Shown here piece by piece: positions 6,732 to 12,405 of a stretch of 16,457 nucleotides of DNA. The position numbers were made by a program, and so were the translations under genes. Location of the stretch: NCBI GenBank assembly GCA_948787875.1, contig CAQFKO010000025.1:1-16457 (forward strand), given 5' to 3'. Within the stretch, counting starts at the first letter, position 1. Each line of letters begins with the position of its first letter. The notes under the pieces are model-generated. The model was given only the letters and a program-made list of their open reading frames with translations. It was not told where the DNA came from and did no database searches. This DNA is from an uncultured Eubacteriales bacterium (GTDB lineage Bacteria > Bacillota > Clostridia > Christensenellales > UBA1242).

Positions 6732-7514
6732 TTAAATTCTTGATATAACGTGTTCAGGGCAAACGGCAACGCATTTTCCACATCTAATACATTTGTTTGC
6801 ATCAATTTTTGGAAGCCCACCAACCATTTTTATTGCCCCGCTTGGACACGCAACAACACAAGCCTCACAATGCGTGCAAGCAACATTACAGTTTCTTGTT
6901 ATTGTGGAATCGTTTGAAGTGTTTTTGCAAACAATTTCAACAAACTTTTTGCTTGGAATAAGTTCGATTAACTTGTTTGGGCAAGCACCCACACATTCAC
7001 CGCAACCCACACATTTGTTTTTATCTACAACCGCACAGCCCTTTTTTGAAATAGAAATTGCATCATATTTGCAGGCATTAACACAATCTCCGCAACCAAG
7101 ACACGCAAACGGACAATACTTTTCTCCGCTATGAATCAAGTTTTTGCAAGCACAAGTATTATCGCCCACATAAGTAAATTTATTTTCGCAATCAACTCCG
7201 CCTTTGCATCTGATAAACGCAACATTGCTAAAACCAACTTTTCGCATTCTTTTTAAAATTTGCCTAATCTTCAAAAAGTTTCTGCCCTTTAAATATGGGC
7301 ACATTGCCGGCGTTGTTTTGCCCTTAGACAAATCTTCCGCAAATGCCATACAAGTGTTTCTGCCACACTCCTTGCAATTGTAAAATGGCAAAAGTTCATA
7401 TATTACTTCGGCAGTATTATCTAATTTTTTATTTTTTCTGGTTACAACAACAATGGCAATAGTTGCAACCAAAACCACCAAAACACAAACTATGTAGATT
7501 ATAATTTTTATCAT
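6732..7514 (-). CDS. rnfB: RnfB, ferredoxin-like electron-entry subunit of an Rnf complex
   Basis: RnfB takes electrons from ferredoxin at the cytoplasmic face of the Rnf complex. This 260-residue protein has one N-terminal membrane helix (about 3-24). The RnfB-specific [4Fe-4S] domain follows with C47, C50, C55 and C72 in the pattern LP-x3-C-x2-CG-x3-C. Four ferredoxin-type C-x2-C-x2-C-x3-C motifs follow, starting at C138, C168, C213 and C242. Further cysteines at about 103, 109, 121 and 123 match the segment typical of clostridial RnfB. The extra clusters fit the clostridial type rather than the two-cluster proteobacterial form. It is the last gene of the operon, nine bases after rnfA, with AGGAG five bases before the ATG. 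Unlike its neighbours RnfA and RnfC it looks intact at every cofactor ligand, so the complex should still be able to receive low-potential electrons. Confidence 0.92.
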   Translation of the reverse strand: MIKIIIYIVCVLVVLVATIAIVVVTRKNKKLDNTAEVIYELLPFYNCKECGRNTCMAFAEDLSKGKTTPAMCPYLKGRNFLKIRQILKRMRKVGFSNVAFIRCKGGVDCENKFTYVGDNTCACKNLIHSGEKYCPFACLGCGDCVNACKYDAISISKKGCAVVDKNKCVGCGECVGACPNKLIELIPSKKFVEIVCKNTSNDSTITRNCNVACTHCEACVVACPSGAIKMVGGLPKIDANKCIRCGKCVAVCPEHVISRI

Positions 7515-7523
7515 AAGAACTCC

Positions 7524-8102
7524 TTAAATAATAAGCATTGTTGCATAATATAACAGTATTGAAATTAATGCCATAAAGAATAGTCTTGAAGAAACATTTC
7601 TTACATTGATATTCAAATATCCCCTATTAAGACTTTTAATAAAGAAGCCAAGAATTAAATTCATAACAATTATTACAATCGAAATTGCCAAAACACAAAG
7701 CATAAAATTCGCCAAAGGTAAAGTCAAATCCAGCAACAAAACAACAAACACACTAAATACAAAGTCAAAAGCATAAGAGAATGAGGCTTCATAAAGATAA
7801 TTATTAAAGTTAGAAACCTTTCTCCAAATAGCTGCAACAATCAAGTTATATATTCCCGCAACCAAAACAAGCACAGTAATGCTTATATATTCCATATCAT
7901 AAACAGAAAATATAAATTTGTTTAAAACATAAGTTATTACTGCACATACAACAATGCCTATAACCAAAAACAGCGTATTGATAAATCTAAAAAATGAATA
8001 CATTTTTTCGCGCTGAAATTCCAATGCTCCCGCACCGGTGCAAGCGATAATATTTCCGCTAAGTCCATATAAAACAAGATAAGACAAAAACATTTCTGCC
8101 AT
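7524..8102 (-). CDS. rnfA: RnfA-like membrane subunit missing one conserved Fe-S cysteine
   Basis: This 192-residue, very hydrophobic protein with about six membrane helices has the length and gene position of RnfA. In Rnf and Na+-NQR, RnfA/NqrE and RnfE/NqrD form an inverted pair that holds one membrane [2Fe-2S] cluster through two cysteines from each. The first cysteine is kept at C21 (IIACTGAG, where relatives read G-(I/L)-C-P-F). The second, normally in a T-N-C-A motif about 85-95 residues later, is missing: the matching stretch near 108-118 has no cysteine. The remaining cysteines (53 and 135) lie in other helices. The loop after C21, the R/K-rich end of helix five (FFIKSL) and the last helix line up with the family. 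The ATG is two bases after the rnfE stop and has AGGAGG upstream. The identity rests on context, topology and length, because sequence similarity is low. Confidence 0.75.
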   Translation of the reverse strand: MAEMFLSYLVLYGLSGNIIACTGAGALEFQREKMYSFFRFINTLFLVIGIVVCAVITYVLNKFIFSVYDMEYISITVLVLVAGIYNLIVAAIWRKVSNFNNYLYEASFSYAFDFVFSVFVVLLLDLTLPLANFMLCVLAISIVIIVMNLILGFFIKSLNRGYLNINVRNVSSRLFFMALISILLYYATMLII

Positions 8103-8104
8103 AA

Positions 8105-9007
8105 CTATTCGTCCTCCTCTTGTTTATTTTTATCGAAGAGTTTTTCTACCTTTGCTTCTTTTGAAAATTTAAGCTTTTTATTTTTCTTGGTTTTACGCTT
8201 TTTCTTAGAGGTTTCTTCAACAACTTCCTCTTCTTCTTTTTCCTCTTCAATAACACCAACTTCGTTGCTGTTAATCTTTTCTTTTATTTTGTCCATAACT
8301 TCGTCATTAACACGATTTGTTTGAACTTCCGAAGCAAGTAACTTATTTCTTCTGAGGTTGTCATATTGAAACTCTTTTTCCTCTCTGATAAGTTTAACAA
8401 ACTTTTGATAAGCAATCTTTTTGTCTCCCAAAGTTGCACTTATTGCCCTGTAAATTATTTCCGCAATAATGGCAATAATGCCTAAGAGCAACAAACCAAA
8501 AGTTGCAGTTTTGCAAAAATCTATACCACTAAAATTATTTATATTTGTTTCAAACAAAGTTCCAAAACCCAAAATTTCTTTAATAATTGCATATACCAAT
8601 GATATAACTGCAAAAGAAGCAAGCAAAAGAACAATTCTAACCAAATAATTATTAACAACCGCTTGTGTGTCTATATAAAATATATCCACACAAAGCACAA
8701 CCGTGGATAAAACCGCAAAAAAGTTTAAATTGCTTGCTTCAAAACCCAAAATTGTGAATTTTTTTAGTATAAAGTTAAGAAGCGTTATTATAAACGCAGA
8801 TAATATTGCGGTTACAAAAATTTTGATATTTCTGGTTAAATACTTATTTAACGCATAGCACAAAAATGCTGACACAAAAAAACAAACGGCAGTAGAGAGC
8901 ACCAAAAGCAAAGTTTGTTTTGCGGTCAGTGCAACCATCATAAACGGACACACCGCAAGCACTGCAAGATGCACCATATTCAATTCGATATTAGTTCTTA
9001 TATGCAT
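8105..9007 (-). CDS. rnfE: RnfE-like membrane subunit with a long charged C-terminal extension
   Basis: RnfE is the second half of the inverted membrane pair of the Rnf complex. The first 190 residues fit it. C20 lies in LAVCPF (family G-(L/I)-C-P), C106 in TVVLCVD (family T-N-C), and the hallmark IKEILGFGTLF (142-152) matches the family I-R-E-I-(L/I)-G-x-G-T-L-F. At 300 residues it is about 70-100 longer than usual. The extra part, from about 195, is cytoplasmic and highly charged, with a glutamate cluster near 255-266 followed by a lysine-rich stretch, and is probably helical or disordered. The start ATG overlaps the rnfD end by 17 nt, and GGAGGT seven bases upstream lies within rnfD. In canonical operons rnfG sits between rnfD and rnfE; here nothing fits between them. 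Confidence 0.85.
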   Translation of the reverse strand: MHIRTNIELNMVHLAVLAVCPFMMVALTAKQTLLLVLSTAVCFFVSAFLCYALNKYLTRNIKIFVTAILSAFIITLLNFILKKFTILGFEASNLNFFAVLSTVVLCVDIFYIDTQAVVNNYLVRIVLLLASFAVISLVYAIIKEILGFGTLFETNINNFSGIDFCKTATFGLLLLGIIAIIAEIIYRAISATLGDKKIAYQKFVKLIREEKEFQYDNLRRNKLLASEVQTNRVNDEVMDKIKEKINSNEVGVIEEEKEEEEVVEETSKKKRKTKKNKKLKFSKEAKVEKLFDKNKQEEDE

Positions 9008-9920
9008 TTCTGTAACCTCCTAGATTTATTGGACGCCAAATTAAGAACCTATCCAAATAAGGCACTAACAAGTTAACAAAAAGTGCAACAGCAAACAAAC
9101 TGTTTTCCCCAAGTTTGCCCATATTCCAAACCAAAGCCGAAAGTGCACCGAATGCAAAAGCATAGATAAACTTTCCGATAAAAGTATCAGGCGAGGTATT
9201 AGGGTCGGTCAACATAAACACAGAAATAAATATAAACGAACCCGAAAACATATTTATCATTGCTGAATTTAATCCACTGAGAATTATTGCAACCACAAAA
9301 TAAGAAAGTATGGAAATTATAGGAATTTTATAATCAATAATTTTTGTGTATGACAAAAATACAAAGCAAACCAAAATTATAAAAATGCAAGTTGTTCCGA
9401 TTCCACCAACGCCCTGCCCCAAAACAAGTTGTTGAAGAGTGTTAGTTCCTCCCGCAGCAATAGAAATATATTCTTCACCCGCAATGGTAACTTTTGCCAA
9501 TTCGCTTGCAATTGCCGGACAAATAATTCCCGCCAAGCACCTTCCCGCAAGCGCAGGATTAAAGTAGTTTCTTCCAAGACCTCCAAATGCCATCTTTACA
9601 ATAAAAATAGAAACAAAACCGCTAATGGCAACCACATATATAGGAGTGCCTATCGGCATTGTCAAAGCCAGCACCATGCCCGTAACAAAAAATGAAAAGT
9701 TATCAACTTTAAAAGTTTTTTTGTGCATAAAGTTATAAAGGCTTTCCGAAACAAAACAAGCCAAAACACTAATAAGCACAATAAACAAAGCCGAAAATCC
9801 AAAAAATGTTATTCCGAACACGGCAGGCACAACAAGTGAAAGCGCCGTATATAGAAACATTTTATTAACATCTTGCTTACCATGAATAAATGGAGAACTT
9901 GAAACTATAAACTTGTTCAT
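8991..9920 (-). CDS. rnfD: RnfD, membrane flavin-carrying subunit
   Basis: RnfD (homologue of NqrB) is a multi-helix membrane protein that carries a covalent FMN in canonical complexes. This one has 309 residues and about nine to ten hydrophobic segments. Clear family motifs are GGLGRNYFNPALAGR (113-127), FMLTDPNTSP (235-244) and NLLVPYLDR near the end. The flavin-attachment region, usually (S/T)-G-A-T-P-L, reads AGGTNTL (156-162). The acceptor threonine (159) is kept but the residues around it differ, so covalent flavinylation is possible but uncertain. No ApbE flavin transferase is seen in the window. The gene overlaps rnfC by four bases (ATGA) and rnfE by 17, which points to strict translational coupling. 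The ribosome site is AAGGAGG inside rnfC. Confidence 0.9.
   Translation of the reverse strand: MNKFIVSSSPFIHGKQDVNKMFLYTALSLVVPAVFGITFFGFSALFIVLISVLACFVSESLYNFMHKKTFKVDNFSFFVTGMVLALTMPIGTPIYVVAISGFVSIFIVKMAFGGLGRNYFNPALAGRCLAGIICPAIASELAKVTIAGEEYISIAAGGTNTLQQLVLGQGVGGIGTTCIFIILVCFVFLSYTKIIDYKIPIISILSYFVVAIILSGLNSAMINMFSGSFIFISVFMLTDPNTSPDTFIGKFIYAFAFGALSALVWNMGKLGENSLFAVALFVNLLVPYLDRFLIWRPINLGGYRNAYKN
9015..9020 (-). promoter_or_regulatory. Ribosome binding site of rnfE inside the rnfD coding end
   Basis: GGAGGT on the minus strand is spaced seven bases from the rnfE ATG at 9007. It codes for part of the last residues of RnfD, so the rnfD-rnfE junction leaves no room for another gene. Confidence 0.8.
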
Positions 9921-11257
9921 TTCTTTGCCTCCTTTTTCTTTTTGTTTTTAGAATAAACCTTGTTTCTGTCATAATATTTTGCGGCAGCAATTCTTTGTTT
10001 TAAAAATCTTTTAGACGGACAAACAAAAGAACAGCAACCACATTCAATGCAAGACTGAATTTTAAGTTTTGCGAGTTCATCATGGTCTTCGGATAAATAT
10101 GCCCTATCAATTCTTTGAGGATTAAGAAAAACCGGACAAACTCCCGCACACTTTCCGCAAGAAATGCAAGGATATTCTTTTTCAAGAGTATTCTTTTCAT
10201 ATTTCATATACATAACGGTGTCGGTAAAAAACGAAATCGAAATTTCAGGATTATATTGTGCCTCTCCATTCATAAGATTTCCGTCAATAAAAACAGCAGA
10301 ACAATCCTTATCTTCCACCCCAATAAAATCCAAAAGCGATTCATAAGAAACACCGTTTTGAACAGAATAGTTGCCCTTTCTAATAACATTGTCTCCGTCA
10401 ATCGTAACAATTTTGCTGGTAACAGGTTTGTTAAATTCGACCGCCCTACAAAAATTATAACAAGACTCTGCCGTTTCAAAAGTGATTCCGGCATCAAGAA
10501 ATGACGACTTTTTGTGCATCTTTTTTCTGGCTACGGAAAGTGCCAAAAGATAAAGATTGTCATAAGGATACTTGTTTGGAATAAACTTAATTTTGTAGTC
10601 ATAGTTCTTTTTGTTTTCCGCAATATGCTTTTTAAGTTTGTCTGCAAGTCTGTGATTTTTGTCTGTGTAAATAAAAGTAATAGAAGTCGCATTGGTAATA
10701 TTCATAAAATATTTTGCACCATTAACAACCTCTTCCATCTTAAATTCCGCAATGGTTTGATTAACAGTGTTATTAGGGTCAGTGCTGTCCATCAAAATGT
10801 AAAGCGAAGTATAAGCTCTTGAACCCGTATAAGCATATTTCAAATAAGTTGGCAAACCCGAAAGCGTGTCAATAAGTCCGCATTCTTTTAACCTTGTTGT
10901 AAGGTTAACCATATTCTGAGCTTCTAACTCGTGCAAATTTTCCACCAAATTTTTATTGTCATTCATAATCAAAATATGCTTTGAAAACTCGCCCGTAATG
11001 TCAAGTTTATCAGAAATATTAAGCACCTTTCCGCTGATTGGAGAAAATATATTTATTCCAAAATTTCCCGATGGCTTTGCAATAAGAGTTCCCTTTTTTA
11101 CCTCGTCGCCGATACTAACAACAGGAACAGACTCAGCAATATTTCTGAGCTTTAAAGGAACACTATAAAAATCCATTGGCCTTAAAGGCGTAATATCAAT
11201 TCCAATGGTGTTCTTTTTTACTTTTGGATCAATTCCTCTAAAATTAAAAAATTTCAC
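9917..11257 (-). CDS. rnfC: RnfC-like peripheral subunit with degraded flavin/NADH pocket
   Basis: In canonical Rnf, RnfC is the cytoplasmic subunit that binds FMN and reduces NAD+. This 446-residue protein keeps the N-terminal barrel-sandwich domain (about 30-80, with V-x-x-G-D-x-V-x-x-G near 47-56 and SPISGKV near 72-78). It also keeps two [4Fe-4S] motifs at C364/C367/C370/C374 and C403/C406/C409/C413. The middle Rossmann-like part is altered. The family G-L-G-G-A-G-F-P-T appears as DTLSGLPT (130-137). The (G/A)-A-E-C-E-P-Y motif is replaced by LMDSTDPNN (155-163). The K-Y-P-x-G-G motif reads KYPYDN (229-234). The G-G-P-(M/L)-M-G loop reads DGNLMN (325-330). The basic C-terminal tail is short. 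The start is GTG 11257 with AGAGGT five bases upstream. It is the first gene of the operon. Binding of NADH in the usual way looks unlikely. Confidence 0.85.
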   Translation of the reverse strand: MKFFNFRGIDPKVKKNTIGIDITPLRPMDFYSVPLKLRNIAESVPVVSIGDEVKKGTLIAKPSGNFGINIFSPISGKVLNISDKLDITGEFSKHILIMNDNKNLVENLHELEAQNMVNLTTRLKECGLIDTLSGLPTYLKYAYTGSRAYTSLYILMDSTDPNNTVNQTIAEFKMEEVVNGAKYFMNITNATSITFIYTDKNHRLADKLKKHIAENKKNYDYKIKFIPNKYPYDNLYLLALSVARKKMHKKSSFLDAGITFETAESCYNFCRAVEFNKPVTSKIVTIDGDNVIRKGNYSVQNGVSYESLLDFIGVEDKDCSAVFIDGNLMNGEAQYNPEISISFFTDTVMYMKYEKNTLEKEYPCISCGKCAGVCPVFLNPQRIDRAYLSEDHDELAKLKIQSCIECGCCSFVCPSKRFLKQRIAAAKYYDRNKVYSKNKKKKEAKK

Positions 11258-11284
11258 AATAGACCTCTTAATTAATACAATAAT

Positions 11285-11313
11285 ATATTAACAAAAATAA
11301 AGACTATTGTAAA
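11285..11313 (-). promoter_or_regulatory. Candidate promoter of the rnf operon
   Basis: On the minus strand TTTACA (11313-11308, five of six) and TAATAT (11290-11285, four of six) are 17 nt apart. They lie upstream of the rnfC GTG at 11257 in the 79-nt gap after the TSUP genes. No terminator was found in that gap, so partial read-through from the TSUP pair is possible. Confidence 0.45.
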
Positions 11314-11336
11314 ACAAATTTGTCCTCTTTAAAAAT

Positions 11337-11729
11337 TTACTTATTATTATTTTTCTTTTCTTTAACCATAATCACAATTGTTTTTGTCAAATAAAACACA
11401 CCTATCAAAATAATAAAACAAGCAAAACAAATTTTCAAAACCTCACTAGTGGTTTTTATTGCAAAAAAACTTGAAAAAAATGCAACCACAGTTGCAGGCA
11501 ATGCAACACATAGCAAAGCCTTAAAATCGATAAGTTTATTTTTTATATAAACAATGGAACAAAGTATTGCAAGAATAATAAAACAAAAAACATTTGTAGA
11601 CTGACAAATAATTTGACTCACACCAAAAAACAAGCTAAGAGTCGGTATCAAAAATGTACCGCCTCCCATTCCCATTCCGGCAAATATTCCCGAAAAACAC
11701 GATGCTAGCAATAATAGCATAACTTGCAT
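11337..11729 (-). CDS. Half-length TauE/SafE (TSUP) membrane protein, second of a pair
   Basis: This 130-residue membrane protein corresponds to one repeat of a TauE/SafE-family transporter. Full-length members have about 250 residues made of two such repeats and export sulfite, sulfonates or other small organic anions. The repeat signature is GIFAGMGMGGGTFLIPTL at about 14-31, followed by hydrophobic segments at about 42-60, 70-90 and 96-117 and a lysine-rich C-terminus (KEKK) that should be cytoplasmic. The ATG has AGGT upstream. It follows the other half gene after a 117-nt gap. Each half has its own start, and the gap carries many stops, so this is a split pair and not a recent single frameshift. 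The two products probably assemble into one transporter. The substrate cannot be told from sequence. Confidence 0.75.
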   Translation of the reverse strand: MQVMLLLLASCFSGIFAGMGMGGGTFLIPTLSLFFGVSQIICQSTNVFCFIILAILCSIVYIKNKLIDFKALLCVALPATVVAFFSSFFAIKTTSEVLKICFACFIILIGVFYLTKTIVIMVKEKKNNNK

Positions 11730-11766
11730 AATTTACCTCATTTCAACCATATTTTAATAGAATTTC

Positions 11767-11795
11767 ACGCAAAATTGATGTATTTTGCGTTTTTT
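11767..11795 (+). terminator. Terminator-like hairpin oriented against the surrounding genes
   Basis: ACGCAAAAT (11767-11775) and ATTTTGCGT (11782-11790) form a perfect nine-pair stem with a six-base loop. The T run (11791-11795) is on the plus strand, while both flanking TSUP genes are on the minus strand. On the minus strand the hairpin has no T run, and may act as an RNA spacer or stability element between the two halves. Confidence 0.45.
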
Positions 11796-11846
11796 ATTAT
11801 TTTTATCACATCAATCTATTTGCTTAAATAATTATATTTTTATAAC

Positions 11847-12266
11847 CTAAAACACAAGCATACAAACACCAGCAATAACTAATATCGCAGCAAATATAAT
11901 ATCGATAATATTGTTCTTTAATTTTCTAAGAAGTTTAGTTCCCACCAAGCTTCCAATCACACTTCCTATTCCGCAAATCAAAATTAGTTTCCAATCATAT
12001 TGACCTTTTGTAAAATAAATTATTGAGCTTGCTATGCACATAAACAAAACACACATAAGCGTTGTTGCATGAGCCTTTTTTGCATCGGCCTTTGCAGCAA
12101 ACGAAAGCATAGGCACCAAAAGCAATCCTCCACCTGCTCCGAAAAAGCCATTAATAAACCCCGCAACAAGCCCCACGCCCAAAAGCTCAAATATTTCCAA
12201 TATCTTTTTTGTTTTTTCTTTCACATTATTAGAATGTTCATTTTTGGCAATAATTATGTTAAACAA
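11847..12266 (-). CDS. Half-length TauE/SafE (TSUP) membrane protein, first of a pair
   Basis: This protein has up to 139 residues, and its signature GFINGFFGAGGGLLLVPML (about 36-54) is the TauE/SafE repeat motif G-x3-G-x2-G-x-G-G-G-x4-P-x-L. Further hydrophobic segments lie at about 70-84, 93-110 and 120-139, separated by a lysine-rich loop (KADAKKAH) that should be cytoplasmic. The start is uncertain. The longest frame begins at a TTG (12266) with only a weak upstream GAAAG, and a GTG at 12224 would give about 125 residues without the polar N-terminus. It precedes the second half gene in the same direction, so the two are probably co-transcribed and form a heteromeric transporter like paired small multidrug transporters; that is inference. 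Confidence 0.75.
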   Translation of the reverse strand: MFNIIIAKNEHSNNVKEKTKKILEIFELLGVGLVAGFINGFFGAGGGLLLVPMLSFAAKADAKKAHATTLMCVLFMCIASSIIYFTKGQYDWKLILICGIGSVIGSLVGTKLLRKLKNNIIDIIFAAILVIAGVCMLVF

Positions 12267-12338
12267 AATTATCTTTCAAATTATTTCAATCCTCGTCAAA
12301 AAAAACATATCACAATCTTTAAAATAATCACGAAATAG

Positions 12339-12367
12339 TTGATTTTTTCGGGCAAATAATTTATAAT
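12339..12367 (+). promoter_or_regulatory. Candidate sigma-A promoter of the large surface-protein gene
   Basis: TTGATT (12339-12344), a 17-nt spacer and a perfect TATAAT (12362-12367) lie about 40 nt upstream of the start codon at 12406. The rest of the 139-nt divergent gap is AT-rich and shows no other clear site. Confidence 0.6.
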
Positions 12368-12393
12368 AATTCTAGTAATTTTATTTATATATG

Positions 12394-12399
12394 AGGCGG
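12394..12399 (+). promoter_or_regulatory. Ribosome binding site selecting the ATG at 12406
   Basis: AGGCGG lies six bases before the ATG at 12406. An earlier in-frame ATG at 12391 overlaps this site and has no ribosome site of its own, so 12406 is preferred. Confidence 0.55.
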
Positions 12400-12405
12400 T
12401 CATTT

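Noticed and set aside
6793..7134. Plus-strand open frame of 113 codons opposite rnfB
   Set aside because: It is a shadow of the cysteine-rich RnfB coding sequence and has no ribosome site.
9377..9586. Minus-strand frame within rnfD that could be read as a hidden small gene in place of rnfG
   Set aside because: It is out of frame inside conserved RnfD sequence, has no flavin motif or membrane helix typical of RnfG, and is too short.
10115..10504. Plus-strand open frame of 129 codons opposite rnfC
   Set aside because: Low-complexity shadow of rnfC, whose frame carries two clear [4Fe-4S] motifs.
11314..11323. Ten-base palindrome ACAAATTTGT upstream of rnfC as an operator
   Set aside because: Short AT-rich palindromes are common here, and it only touches the -35 of the candidate promoter; no second copy or known regulator site was recognised.
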